A stretch of 35,128 nt of DNA, from the NCBI RefSeq assembly GCF_000482465.1, contig NZ_KI519431.1, forward strand, positions 7,107-42,234. Direction: 5' to 3'. Positions 8,775 to 17,689 of the stretch are shown here, piece after piece. This stretch comes from Runella limosa DSM 17973. GTDB taxonomy: Bacteria > Bacteroidota > Bacteroidia > Cytophagales > Spirosomataceae. A model generated the notes under the pieces. It saw nothing but the letters and a program-made list of their open reading frames with translations, searched no databases and had not been told where the DNA came from. A program made the position numbers and the translations under genes. How positions within the stretch are numbered: position 1 is the stretch's first letter; every line of letters starts with the position of its first letter.

Positions 8775-9683
8775 TTAGAAATATAGCCAATGGGCTTTGA
8801 CTCCATGTTTTCGTGTGTATTCCAACGTCGGAGCAGGTATTTTCACGGTATTTAGCAGAAAAAACAATGCCTTTAAGCCTTTTCGACGGGTTGGAATACG
8901 CCGAAAATCTATGTCTAACGACAGGTAGTATTGCCGATAGGGATCATATCCTAACATCCTACTTTTTTCGATTTCCGCCCCTACCATATCGTGAATGCCG
9001 TATCCAAACGACACACTAAGCCACTTTGGAAAGCGAGAGGCTGGCATAAAAGAAGCCACATTGAACGAAAACCAGTACGTTTGTCCATTGTAATCCTTCA
9101 GCCATTGTTCACTGAGGTTTTGACCAAGTAGTTCGGGACGAACCTTCGCAAGTGACGTCGGGTGAAAAGAAAATTTGGGAACAATTCGTTCTTCGTTCCA
9201 AAGTGCATACTGCCCCAAATAAAGCGATGGCCCCAGCACATTGGCCACCATGTCAGAAGGTGAAAAACCATAGGTCGGGTACTGAAATCCATCCAAAATT
9301 TCGATAGGAGTCAAAAACAAAAAGCCAGAAAGTGCCCCGTACAACGCTGCTTGTTTACGGCTCACGTTGGTTTGCTGATAAAGCGCCGCAGTATGGCGAC
9401 AAATTTGGTAAGCTGTAAAGAAATGCCCTACCTTGTCGAGCTGTTGCCACTCGTGCGCATCGTCACTTACGTGAAAATGGCTAAAATCATTGGTCTTGTA
9501 CCACGCCTTGCTCAAGCCATAAATAGACCCAACGTAGGCTGCACTTTCGCCCGCCATTATCCAGCGCAAAGCTCGGTAATTGGGACGAGTAGCAAGTGTA
9601 TCTTTTTGAGCAAAAGCCTCTTCTCTCCCCAACGTGAAAATGCACAATACTAGAATTACTAACTGTCGTCTAATTTGAGGCAT
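8775..9683 (-). CDS. DUF2279-like exported protein
   Basis: The protein has 302 residues. The start at 9683 (MPQIRRQLVILVLC) is preferred because it gives a signal peptide ending near EEAFAQ and sits 8 bp after the stop of the upstream VWA gene; an in-frame start at 9764 would overlap that gene. The motifs DKVGHFFTAYQ and DGFQYPTYGFSPSDMVANVLG, with several hydrophobic stretches and a beta-rich C-terminal half, fit the uncharacterised Bacteroidota family DUF2279 (annotated elsewhere as a predicted periplasmic lipoprotein, though no lipobox Cys is seen here). No function is established. The tight spacing suggests co-transcription with the VWA gene. Confidence 0.75.
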   Translation of the reverse strand: MPQIRRQLVILVLCIFTLGREEAFAQKDTLATRPNYRALRWIMAGESAAYVGSIYGLSKAWYKTNDFSHFHVSDDAHEWQQLDKVGHFFTAYQICRHTAALYQQTNVSRKQAALYGALSGFLFLTPIEILDGFQYPTYGFSPSDMVANVLGPSLYLGQYALWNEERIVPKFSFHPTSLAKVRPELLGQNLSEQWLKDYNGQTYWFSFNVASFMPASRFPKWLSVSFGYGIHDMVGAEIEKSRMLGYDPYRQYYLSLDIDFRRIPTRRKGLKALFFLLNTVKIPAPTLEYTRKHGVKAHWLYF

Positions 9684-9691
9684 TATGATGG

Positions 9692-11776
9692 TTAATAACT
9701 TCCTTGGTACTTTCGTACTCCCCATTCGGCTGTTGCTAACAACAATAACAAGAAAAACAACCACTTGTTCTGAATCAATTCGGACAAATCTTCAGCACTA
9801 TCTAGGCGGTCGGGGGCCTTGTTTTTGAGCAAATAGTCTTTCAATTGTTCGATTTGGTCGGCCTTCACAAACTGCCCGCCTGTTTGTTGGGAAAGTGCGC
9901 GTAGCATTCCATAATCAGCCGTCAGATTGAGGGTTTCGAGCGCTAAATCACGGACAATAAATTGCCCCGTAACTGATTCGACTTTGTTTTGCAAACTGGT
10001 CGTTGCTTTGTACTGATACACCCCTTGACCAAGGCCACTTAGCTCAAAACGCGAGTTTCCTTCGGCATTGGTGTAGGTATAAGGTTTGGATTTTCCGCGC
10101 TCGTCCGTGATTTCAAGGCGAATACTTTGTCCGTACGTTTTTTCGTAAATATCGTTATACACTTCGGTTTCAAACGTCACTTTGTCACCTACGTTGTATT
10201 CGTTCGCCAATGGATAGACCCTAAACTTACGTTTATCTTCTTTGACCGAAATCAACTGAATCACTTTTTGCAGGAGTTCGTCAACGGCTTCTTGCTTTTC
10301 GGTTAGAGCGTATTCTTCCATGCGCCATTGCCAAATCCCCTCCCCTGCCAGTACCGCCGACTTGCGAGCGCCGCCAGTATTCAGCACCAACAACGGCTTT
10401 GTAGTTTTGAGATTGCCAACATTTTGATACAACACCACTTCACTCCCTGGCGATAAGCGATATTCCCCAAAAGGAACCGTCAACGGAGGCATTTTTTCCA
10501 AAATACGAAGTTTTTCGGGGTCAAGATTAAGCAAATTAAAGCTAGGATTAAATCGCCCTGACACTTTATCAATTTGCCCTGGATTTGCCATTACCGTTAC
10601 GGCTGAATTGAGCTGACTGGCCTTGGCAGTATTGGCTTGCGAACCTAAAATGAAGAACAGCGGCGTATTGTCACGCTGCAAATATCGTTGAATAATGTCT
10701 CCACCGATGTTGAACAAATCGGGCAGTTGATGCAAAATAATGAGGTCGTATTTTTTGTCCGGGTAAGTTTCAGCCGATGGATTGACACCAAACACTTTGA
10801 CATCCACCTCATAGTTGAGGTTTTTCTCTAAAATGGTCCGAATCGCTTTAATGTCTGGGTGCGTGGCCAAGGCCAACACTAGCACTTTTTCTTTCCCGTC
10901 GATAATGTCAAGATAGACATCGCGGCGGTTATTTCGAGTCGTAAATTCTCCTTTTAAAGCTTCAACCTCCACCACATAATGTTGAAGTCCCTTGACGGCC
11001 GAAGTTGCTTGAAAAGAGATTTGTTTAAAATCGTCCTTTTGGCTAAAAGTCACTCGTTGGCTACTCAGCGTTGAGCTTCCTTGGCGGAGCGTTACGGTAA
11101 CGGTTTGTCCTTGGAAACCGCTCGCCACGATGTCGGCGTTGATGGGGAATTGGTTGCCTAAATAGGCAATTTTATTGGCGGCAATGTTTTTGATGCTGAT
11201 GTCGCGTTTGGGCAGGGTATCGCCTACGCCTACGCTGTGAATTCGAAATGGATAATTGGTAAAAGTGGGCGCAAGTCCTTGGTTGCTAATCCCGTCGGTG
11301 AGCAGTACCACATCGGTCAAGTTACGACCTTCGTAATTACTCTTTGCTCCTCCCAACATGTCAGCGAGATTGGTAGTAGGCTGATTAAAAGCCACTTTCG
11401 ACAACTCTTCTTGGTAATTTTCGGAATTTAAGGTTTGAGCCGCCACGTCTATTCCTTCGTCGGCGAGGGCTTCACGAAGCTTTTCCAGCGATTCCAAGGC
11501 TTTTTTTCCATAGCTTGCGACCGATTCGGAGTTGTCAATCGCCAGTACCACCTTCGACTTATCGCTGAAAGTTTGGATACTTCTCAATAGCGGGTTAAGC
11601 AGTAAAAAAGCGATGATACTCACCAGCGCTCCCCGAAAAAAGGCAAGCGCGTAGTTGGTTGTTTTACTCCAAACGGGTTTAGGTTGATAAAGAAAAAAAG
11701 CATAGGCCGCCCCTGCCAACAAACACAATCCTACGTACCAATATGGTGTCTGAAAAATAATCTCGGCTGCAAACAT
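9692..11776 (-). CDS. Membrane-anchored VWA-domain protein
   Basis: The protein has 694 residues. Two N-terminal membrane helices (about 13-30 and 43-62) are followed by a von Willebrand factor A domain with an intact MIDAS metal site: DNSES at 81-85, Thr in PTTNLADM near 134-135, and Asp161 in LLTDG. A long extracytoplasmic region with Ig-like beta stretches follows (about 200-640). One C-terminal helix lies near 668-687 (WLFFLLLLLATAEWG). The topology resembles BatA/BatB-like and other Bacteroidota VWA membrane proteins. No MoxR ATPase or other bat genes are adjacent, so a Bat complex role cannot be claimed. Its likely partner is the DUF2279-like gene 8 bp downstream. Confidence 0.85.
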   Translation of the reverse strand: MFAAEIIFQTPYWYVGLCLLAGAAYAFFLYQPKPVWSKTTNYALAFFRGALVSIIAFLLLNPLLRSIQTFSDKSKVVLAIDNSESVASYGKKALESLEKLREALADEGIDVAAQTLNSENYQEELSKVAFNQPTTNLADMLGGAKSNYEGRNLTDVVLLTDGISNQGLAPTFTNYPFRIHSVGVGDTLPKRDISIKNIAANKIAYLGNQFPINADIVASGFQGQTVTVTLRQGSSTLSSQRVTFSQKDDFKQISFQATSAVKGLQHYVVEVEALKGEFTTRNNRRDVYLDIIDGKEKVLVLALATHPDIKAIRTILEKNLNYEVDVKVFGVNPSAETYPDKKYDLIILHQLPDLFNIGGDIIQRYLQRDNTPLFFILGSQANTAKASQLNSAVTVMANPGQIDKVSGRFNPSFNLLNLDPEKLRILEKMPPLTVPFGEYRLSPGSEVVLYQNVGNLKTTKPLLVLNTGGARKSAVLAGEGIWQWRMEEYALTEKQEAVDELLQKVIQLISVKEDKRKFRVYPLANEYNVGDKVTFETEVYNDIYEKTYGQSIRLEITDERGKSKPYTYTNAEGNSRFELSGLGQGVYQYKATTSLQNKVESVTGQFIVRDLALETLNLTADYGMLRALSQQTGGQFVKADQIEQLKDYLLKNKAPDRLDSAEDLSELIQNKWLFFLLLLLATAEWGVRKYQGSY

Positions 11777-11823
11777 TAGAGAATTATCGGTTATTTATTT
11801 CCACTTACGATTCCATTTTTAAA

Positions 11824-11863
11824 AAAACTGATGGCACACCGATTTGGTTAATCGGTGTGCCAT
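11824..11863 (-). terminator. Terminator downstream of fabG
   Basis: Perfect 14-bp arms ATGGCACACCGATT (11831-11844) and AATCGGTGTGCCAT (11850-11863) flank a five-base loop. On the minus strand the hairpin is followed by CAG and seven T residues, as expected for a rho-independent terminator. It separates fabG from the VWA gene. Confidence 0.85.
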
Positions 11864-11907
11864 TTTAACTCTATTCGTTTTTATAAAATAACCCAGTCTC
11901 TGTTATT

Positions 11908-12654
11908 TTACATCACCATTCCGCCATCGACTTGTAACACCTGCCCTGTGATGTATTTCGACATATCAGAGGCCAAAAATACGATACAATCAGCTACTTC
12001 TTCGGGAGCACCGCCGCGTTTGAGCGGGATTCCCTGTTTCCATTCTTCGATGGCTTTTTCGTTGAGTTCGCCTGTCATTTCGGTTTCGATAAACCCAGGT
12101 GCCACAGCATTGCAACGAATATTGCGTGAACCAAGTTCTTTGGCCACTGATTTTGTAAAGCCAATCATTCCCGCTTTAGAAGCCGCGTAGTTGGCTTGGC
12201 CAGCGTTTCCTGTCAAACCTACCACCGACGTAATGTTGATGATTGACCCACTGCGGGCTTTCATCATCACTTTGGTAACGGCTTTGGTCAAATTAAAAAT
12301 CGACTTTAAGTTAACGCGAATTACCTCGTCCCATTGTTCTTCGGTCATACGCATCAACAGGCCGTCGCGGGTAATACCTGCGTTATTAACTACCACATCA
12401 ACCGTGCCGAAATCTGCCACAACTTGTGCTACCAGGTCTTCAGCCGATTTAAAATCAGAAGCATCTGAGCGATACCCCTTTACTTTTGTTCCAAATTGTT
12501 TGAGTTCTTCTTCTAAGGCTTGGCCTTTTTCGACGCTCGACAAATACGTAAAGGCCACTTGAGCACCCTCTTGGGCAAAGCGAGTGGCAATGGCTTTCCC
12601 GATGCCACGAGAAGCACCTGTTACGATAGCGACTTTGTTTTGTAAAAGAGACAT
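11908..12654 (-). CDS. fabG: 3-oxoacyl-[acyl-carrier-protein] reductase
   Basis: The protein has 248 residues, the usual FabG length. This cytoplasmic SDR-family enzyme reduces 3-oxoacyl-ACP to 3-hydroxyacyl-ACP with NADPH in type II fatty acid synthesis. It shows the Rossmann motif TGASRGIG (12-19), NNAG (90-93), Asn115, and the catalytic Ser143, Tyr156 and Lys160 in YAASK. The C-terminus ends in the typical TGQVLQVDGGMVM. It lies 42 bp downstream of the HNH gene and is closed by a strong terminator. No other fab genes are nearby. Because SDR paralogues are common, a different oxo-acyl substrate is possible, but the sequence is very FabG-like. Confidence 0.93.
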   Translation of the reverse strand: MSLLQNKVAIVTGASRGIGKAIATRFAQEGAQVAFTYLSSVEKGQALEEELKQFGTKVKGYRSDASDFKSAEDLVAQVVADFGTVDVVVNNAGITRDGLLMRMTEEQWDEVIRVNLKSIFNLTKAVTKVMMKARSGSIINITSVVGLTGNAGQANYAASKAGMIGFTKSVAKELGSRNIRCNAVAPGFIETEMTGELNEKAIEEWKQGIPLKRGGAPEEVADCIVFLASDMSKYITGQVLQVDGGMVM

Positions 12655-12696
12655 TATGTTCAGTTTTGAATAAAATTATACCTTAAATAGTATCAC

Positions 12697-13536
12697 TCAC
12701 CATGTTAATGCTTCGGGAGCTTCGTCAAAATATTGTTTCAGTTCTTCATCTACTTTGACTAACAATCCCATTCTATAGTATCGTTGTATTTCTTTCCACA
12801 CCGTCGGATGGCTTTCTTTTAAAATACCATCTTTTAGCTTTTCTAATAAAGACAGAGGTGCATTATTTTTTTTCTTGTGTACATATTCAGCAATGCGTGC
12901 TTTGTACATGCCAAACGCATTCTCGCGTGCTTGTCGAAGAGGCTCTCGTTCTTCATGATTTAACCTTAACACCTCATTGTAACTATATTCCATTTTTTTC
13001 TTTTCATTGGCCGATAAACTAGGCAATGGAAAAAATTTAAAAGTACCCGACAGGTCCAATATGGCAAATTGAAGGGGATCTTCCGTTCTTGGATTTATCA
13101 GTGCGGCCTTTCCTGTTGGCGGCTGGGTTGAGGGCTGCCCTTTGGGCGGATTGACCACCGCAAAACTACCATCTTCCTGTTTAAAAACCGCAAATTTATT
13201 GTTTTTGGGGCCATTACAAGGGCCACAAGCATATACGTAATTTCCCCAATCAAAGCATTTTTCTGGGAACAAATCTTTAGGGTAAATATGCTCTACTTCA
13301 TCCCCAAGCGAGTCTTCGCAATACACACAGCGACGGGTGCTGTTGCACATTTCGGTAAGTTTTTTCTTAACTTCCTTAAAAGTCGCATTTGATTTAGTAT
13401 TCTTTTTGGGAAAAAGTTCTTTTGCCTTTGCGCTACGCTCCGAAAAAGTATTCAGCTTATCTATACTTTCTTGAAAAGCTTTCAATTCGTTCAAGACCGA
13501 TGGCGAAGGAGTGATATTTTTGGGCAGCTCAATCAT
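12697..13536 (-). CDS. ptuB: HNH endonuclease, Septu PtuB-like
   Basis: The protein has 279 residues. An HNH/McrA-type zinc nuclease core is visible: Cys70-x2-Cys73 (CVYC), EVEHIYP with His83, W-x-NYVYACGPC with Asn99 and Cys104-x2-Cys107, then NGPKNNKF. The C-terminal 150 residues are largely helical and not recognised. The gene overlaps the ATPase gene by four bases (ATGA, 13533-13536), which indicates translational coupling. An AAA ATPase plus HNH nuclease pair of these sizes is the Septu defence arrangement, in which PtuB is the nuclease that acts during phage infection. A retron effector pair looks similar, but no reverse transcriptase is present here. The family call is from motifs and gene order only. 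Confidence 0.82.
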   Translation of the reverse strand: MIELPKNITPSPSVLNELKAFQESIDKLNTFSERSAKAKELFPKKNTKSNATFKEVKKKLTEMCNSTRRCVYCEDSLGDEVEHIYPKDLFPEKCFDWGNYVYACGPCNGPKNNKFAVFKQEDGSFAVVNPPKGQPSTQPPTGKAALINPRTEDPLQFAILDLSGTFKFFPLPSLSANEKKKMEYSYNEVLRLNHEEREPLRQARENAFGMYKARIAEYVHKKKNNAPLSLLEKLKDGILKESHPTVWKEIQRYYRMGLLVKVDEELKQYFDEAPEALTW

Positions 13537-14804
13537 CCTTCTAGCGTTTTTTCGGTAGGAAAAATCTTTTTCAGTTCCGTTAATTCGCCCTCTTCATTTT
13601 TTGACAACGTACCCAATAATGATTTGATATTGAGCTCACCAAGGCGGGTTCTCTTATCGTTTGCTTCGGTTGAGATAGTTACCGATTTTCCAAAAACTTC
13701 GGTACTGTAAGCATCTAGTACATTACCAAAAATAAGTCGTTCACGGTGAATACCATCTACCAACCCCGACGGGACAGTACTATTTGGCGCGGCTAAACGC
13801 CAAATAGTACCGTTTTCGGCAGTCCTACAAATGAGTGGGCTATGCGTCGTGACGATAAATTGAATATTAGGGAAATACTGGGTAAACCACTGTCCAATTT
13901 TAGTTTGCCAAGTAGGATGTAAATGGGCGTCCACCTCATCGATTAAAACTACACCAGGCAAATCTATGACCATGTTACCTTTTCGAATAGTTCGAAAAAC
14001 GGTGTTTGCCCCATAAATGCGAATCAGCTGCCGAATTAGCTCAAAAGTTAAACTTAAAATAGAACGGTATCCATCACTCATTTGATTGACGTGAACAGTA
14101 GTACCGTAACCATCTTTGAAAATAACTCCTTCTGAGCTAATGCTGTCAATAATAGCACTATGAGGCAAAAAATTGGGAGAATTTACCAGCTTCTTTATAT
14201 CATCTATAATGTCACCTTCTTCTTTTTGCTCTAATACTTGATAATTAAGCTTTACTAGCCATTCTAAAGCTTCGGTCAGGGCAACATCTTCTCCAAAGAC
14301 TGATAAATGTGCCCCAAGCTTTGGTTGCGAGTAAAACACTTTAGCCCATTCAGGATTTCCTCCCGCAAATCGACGAAAGGGGCCATAAGCTACCGAAAAC
14401 CAACCATTACCATGCCCCCAATTATACTTAAAAGGATCAGGCTTTAGGTCTTTTGCTTCTCGCAATTCGACCATACCGTTGATCCGTTTTAGCTGTAAGA
14501 CATTCGGAATTCGCTCATTTTTGAGTTTACCTTGGCGGCCTGTATGTTTATCTTCCATCCCTGATTCGAGCGAGAGCGCAATTTCTCCTTCTGTCGCATT
14601 TCGATTCAGCCATTCTCGCCAGTCTGCTCGGAGACCTAGCACTTCTTTAGGACCAACTAACGCCAACGCAATCGCTCTTACTACACTCGACTTTCCAGCC
14701 CCGTTATCGCCAATAATTACATGCCAACCCGCAGGCTGCTCAAAGACCATCTCAAAGGATTCAATTGAGCGAATATTTTGGATATGAACCTGCTTGATAT
14801 ACAT
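13533..14804 (-). CDS. ptuA: SMC/RecF-like AAA ATPase, Septu PtuA-like
   Basis: The protein has 423 residues. It begins MYIKQVHIQNIRSIESF, the classic N-terminus of RecF/SMC-type ATPases. It shows Walker A GDNGAGKSS (32-40), an ABC-signature-like QMSDGYRSI near 240, Walker B GVVLIDEVDAHLHP around residues 284-297, and the switch motif TTHSP near 315. No TOPRIM domain follows, unlike OLD-family nucleases; the paired HNH protein would supply the nuclease. In Septu, PtuA is the sensor ATPase that complexes with PtuB. The gene starts 43 bp after gmhA and lies between housekeeping genes, as inserted defence cassettes often do. No integrase or att site is visible. Confidence 0.85.
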   Translation of the reverse strand: MYIKQVHIQNIRSIESFEMVFEQPAGWHVIIGDNGAGKSSVVRAIALALVGPKEVLGLRADWREWLNRNATEGEIALSLESGMEDKHTGRQGKLKNERIPNVLQLKRINGMVELREAKDLKPDPFKYNWGHGNGWFSVAYGPFRRFAGGNPEWAKVFYSQPKLGAHLSVFGEDVALTEALEWLVKLNYQVLEQKEEGDIIDDIKKLVNSPNFLPHSAIIDSISSEGVIFKDGYGTTVHVNQMSDGYRSILSLTFELIRQLIRIYGANTVFRTIRKGNMVIDLPGVVLIDEVDAHLHPTWQTKIGQWFTQYFPNIQFIVTTHSPLICRTAENGTIWRLAAPNSTVPSGLVDGIHRERLIFGNVLDAYSTEVFGKSVTISTEANDKRTRLGELNIKSLLGTLSKNEEGELTELKKIFPTEKTLEG

Positions 14805-14847
14805 ACTTTATCGCTAATTTTTTGTTTGTCGTCCTGCCGTTCTCTTC

Positions 14848-15423
14848 TTACTTAGGAAACACATTCTCCTCCACCAATTGGCACAAGATATGTCCTAGTA
14901 AGATATGGCATTCCTGAATCCGAGGGGTATCTTTGGAAGGAATATTAATCAAAAACTTACTTACTTCTTTCATTTTTCCGCCCGTTTCGCCCGTCATACC
15001 GACGGTAACCATGCCTAGTTTATTGGCTGCTTCGAGGGCTTTTACGACGTTGGGCGAGTTGCCAGAGGTAGAAATTCCGACCAAAACATCGCCTTCTTTG
15101 CCCATCGCTTCAATCATCCGCGAATAAATCACGTCGTAGCTGTAGTCGTTTCCGACGGCCGTCACGTAGGACGAATTGACGTGCAATGCCTCCGAATACA
15201 ACGGTGGACGATCGTAATAAAAACGGCCGCTAAATTCGGCCGCTAGGTGTTGGGCATCGGCGGCGCTTCCGCCGTTTCCGCAAAAAAGCACTTTTTTACC
15301 CGCTTTGAAGGCTTCGGTCATCGCGGCAGCTACTTCTGCTACGGTATTGAGTAACGTTTCATCGGCTAAAACACGATTTTTGGTATCAATGGAAGCCTGT
15401 ACGATGGATTGAATTTTAGACAT
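14848..15423 (-). CDS. gmhA: Phosphoheptose isomerase-type SIS protein
   Basis: The protein has 191 residues, close to the 192 of E. coli GmhA. The ATG at 15423 (MSKIQSIVQAS) fits the family; an upstream in-frame start at 15489 would add 22 unsupported residues. GmhA converts sedoheptulose 7-phosphate to heptose 7-phosphate for LPS-core or S-layer heptose. Family motifs are CGNGGSAADAQHLAAEF (zinc ligand candidates His59 and Glu63), GISTSGNSPNV, and QECHILLGH near the C-terminus (Glu171, His173). No hldE, gmhB or hldD gene is adjacent, so the pathway is not confirmed by context. Confidence 0.88.
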   Translation of the reverse strand: MSKIQSIVQASIDTKNRVLADETLLNTVAEVAAAMTEAFKAGKKVLFCGNGGSAADAQHLAAEFSGRFYYDRPPLYSEALHVNSSYVTAVGNDYSYDVIYSRMIEAMGKEGDVLVGISTSGNSPNVVKALEAANKLGMVTVGMTGETGGKMKEVSKFLINIPSKDTPRIQECHILLGHILCQLVEENVFPK

Positions 15424-15550
15424 TAAAGTAAATGGTTGTGCCCGAAAAACTCGGTTCAAAGGTGATACAATGATTTTTAGACTAACCACTATACACCCCT
15501 ACCGCGAAGAATGGGCCATCAATGAACGCGACAAAAATACAAAACTTACC

Positions 15551-17089
15551 CTAGGATTGCATCCCCAATCGGCTAATCCTTACCGTAGGCTCTTTTAACT
15601 TCTCGATTTCACGGATGACTTCGACAATCCCGCGCAACGGAATGTTCACCCACGATGGACGGTAGCTGATTTCGTATCCGAGTTCATAAACGGCTTTTTC
15701 GAGCAAGAAAAACAGCAAAAGGAAGTTGATTTCGTTTTGACTTTTAAACAACGGATGCGGCCACCCAAAGGCTTCCAAATACGCATCCATGTAGGTATCG
15801 CGCATGAGTTTGTACCAACGATCGGAAACGATTTGAAGCTTTTCGGACGAAATCCCCTTGGTTTCTGCACTTTCAAACAGCTTGGCACTTACGGCATAGT
15901 GATAGCTCCGAATCATGCCCGCCACGTCTTTGAGCGGACTGTGCTTGATTTTGCGTTCGGCAATGGTGGCTTCGGGTTCACCTTCAAAATCTATGACAAT
16001 AAAATCTCCCTTGTCGGTCAGTACTTGTCCCAAATGGTAATCACCGTGAATCCGAATCCGCAACGAATCCAGCGGGCGCGTTAGCATTTCGTTGGCAAAA
16101 TCATCAATCAGCTCCCGCGCTTCCATAAAAATCCACGCCAAACGTTGCGTTGGCACATCGAGTTTATCGTAGTTTTCAATCAGCAACGTATATCGACGGT
16201 CGAGCAGGTCGGTGAGGCGAGTTAGTAAGAATTTTCGGTAAAAATCGTCAAAATGTTCGGGAGCAAAAGCGTCATCTGCTTCAGGAGCAAACAAGCCAAG
16301 GTGCATTTCGCCCGTGCGTTTACCCAACAAACCGACTTGCTCAAACACACTTTCGTTGATGCCAAACATCCCCGACGGGACGCCGTACATAAAATCATTG
16401 AGAAAATCGCCCGTCAGCGCCCAGTTGTCTTTTTCGGCCCGAATGGCTTGTTGCATCATCCCCAGCGTTACGTCGGGCTGCCCTGCTCGTTGCCACGTTA
16501 TACTTCCCGCATAGGCAGGAATGTTGCTAAAATCAGAGTGTTGGGTCAAAAAACTGACCATTTCCACCTCAGGGTTGGTTTGGTCGAAGAGTTTGCGGTA
16601 CAATTTCATAAAGTATTTCCCACCGAACAGCATCGCTGAGTTACTTGAATCAACAGGCAACACGCGACTGTCAATCACCTCTGGCACGTCTGCCTCTGCA
16701 AGTCCTCTTCCTTTGGTCGCTTGCAACTGCCCATCGTCGGTCGAAAGCGCAAGTTGACCATATATAGACGTATATAATTGATGCCTAAAACCCGCGTCGT
16801 AAATTGCATCAATCCATTGTGAAGTAGCTGTTTTTTCAATCAATCCTTTGGCGGGGACTTCAATCTCTAACTCCACTTCCGCAAAGGGTAACTGGTATAG
16901 CTCGGGGGCTCCGTCGTGGTACGTCGCCTCCACTATCAAGATTACGGCATCTCCTACGGGTAAAATATGAAGAATTTGAAATCCCTTTTGAGGGCGAGCT
17001 TTTCCTGCAAACCAACGACAAATATTAAAATAAGTAGGAAACACCTGAGTTTCGAGGTGTTCGATTTGAGTAGTAGTCAAATGTATCAT
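15551..17089 (-). CDS. Maltokinase-like (Pep2/Mak-type) enzyme
   Basis: The protein has 512 residues. Maltokinases phosphorylate maltose to maltose 1-phosphate, feeding GlgE-type alpha-glucan synthesis, and often lie next to or fused with trehalose synthase. An N-terminal Mak cap is suggested by NICRWFAGKAR at about 22-32. The kinase catalytic motif HGDYHLGQ lies near 348-355 and the metal-binding DFEGEP near 368-373, both typical of aminoglycoside-phosphotransferase-fold sugar kinases. No treS, glgE or glgB is seen in the window, so this copy stands alone. An imperfect inverted repeat lies directly upstream of its start. An activity on another sugar is possible. Confidence 0.82.
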   Translation of the reverse strand: MIHLTTTQIEHLETQVFPTYFNICRWFAGKARPQKGFQILHILPVGDAVILIVEATYHDGAPELYQLPFAEVELEIEVPAKGLIEKTATSQWIDAIYDAGFRHQLYTSIYGQLALSTDDGQLQATKGRGLAEADVPEVIDSRVLPVDSSNSAMLFGGKYFMKLYRKLFDQTNPEVEMVSFLTQHSDFSNIPAYAGSITWQRAGQPDVTLGMMQQAIRAEKDNWALTGDFLNDFMYGVPSGMFGINESVFEQVGLLGKRTGEMHLGLFAPEADDAFAPEHFDDFYRKFLLTRLTDLLDRRYTLLIENYDKLDVPTQRLAWIFMEARELIDDFANEMLTRPLDSLRIRIHGDYHLGQVLTDKGDFIVIDFEGEPEATIAERKIKHSPLKDVAGMIRSYHYAVSAKLFESAETKGISSEKLQIVSDRWYKLMRDTYMDAYLEAFGWPHPLFKSQNEINFLLLFFLLEKAVYELGYEISYRPSWVNIPLRGIVEVIREIEKLKEPTVRISRLGMQS

Positions 17090-17102
17090 CTTCGGTTAAG
17101 TG

Positions 17103-17133
17103 TTTTGAAAAACAGTGGTATGCTGTTTCAAAA
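17103..17133. promoter_or_regulatory. Imperfect inverted repeat upstream of maltokinase
   Basis: TTTTGAAAAACAG (17103-17115) pairs with CTGTTTCAAAA (17123-17133), leaving two unpaired A residues. It starts 14 bp upstream of the maltokinase-like start codon, a position suitable for an operator or an mRNA hairpin. Confidence 0.3.
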
Positions 17134-17182
17134 GGTAAATATACAAGTAGAAGGGAGTAAAGTAGAAACTACCAATATATAA

Positions 17183-17211
17183 ATAGCCGTAGGACAGGGT
17201 CCTACGGCTAT
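17183..17211. promoter_or_regulatory. Perfect 13-bp hairpin, possible terminator or 5' element
   Basis: ATAGCCGTAGGAC (17183-17195) and GTCCTACGGCTAT (17199-17211) pair perfectly around a three-base loop. There is no T-tract on either side and no gene ends here, so an intrinsic terminator is unlikely unless it is a remnant. The role is unknown. Confidence 0.4.
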
Positions 17212-17689
17212 CGTTCTTAACCTAAACTAAATCGTATGAGAATTTTAAAATGAATATCTATTTTGAAATCTCGGGTCAAAGTTCTGCAAAAAACCAATTG
17301 CCCAAATCACCCGATATGCGCCATTTTTTCGGCGTTTTCATGGAGCAAAACTAGCAATTACCCTTCAAAGCGCCGTTAAAAGGATTGTTAGGCTTTATTT
17401 AAGTTTTTTTGGGGTAGCTAACTATGGGGGTAGCTAAAAATGAGGGAGGTATCCAAATGAAATACGGTTTTTTGGGGAAAGAGGCTACGGAAAAGAAAGC
17501 CATTTTCTGAAAAAATACGCAGAAAAATGCTCATTTCCCCCATAAACAAACTTCACATTAGGATAACATTGGGCAAAATAAACCACTAAAAACGGGTGAT
17601 TTCTGGCATACATGAATTGGGGAACTTTGTTGTGGCAATTGTTTCGAGTTGCTACAACAGATGTAAAAACCAAAATATCCAGTTCATCT

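Larger units (their letters stand above)
17090..17689. other. Divergent spacer between maltokinase and susC, no gene seen
   Basis: This 600-bp spacer holds the promoters for the maltokinase-like gene (minus) and the susC operon (plus). It contains an imperfect inverted repeat at 17103-17133, a perfect short-loop hairpin at 17183-17211, and a direct repeat GGGGTAGCTAA at 17411-17421 and 17427-17437. No adjacent sigma/anti-sigma or hybrid two-component regulator gene was found. No coding sequence is convincing. Confidence 0.5.

Noticed and set aside
8766-8798. Hairpin as terminator between the AraC and DUF2279-like genes
   Set aside because: The stem has a bulge, no good T-tract, and lies partly in coding sequence, so it is too weak to list as a feature.
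12697-14804. ATPase + HNH pair as a retron effector module
   Set aside because: No reverse transcriptase gene is present nearby, so Septu is the simpler reading.
15470-15599. Small plus-strand open frame of about 43 codons between gmhA and the maltokinase gene
   Set aside because: It overlaps the 3' end of the kinase gene on the other strand and has no recognisable motif or start signal.
17411-17437. Direct repeat GGGGTAGCTAA, 16 bp apart, upstream of susC
   Set aside because: Only two short copies exist and no matching regulator or promoter element is visible, so it is mentioned only in the spacer entry.
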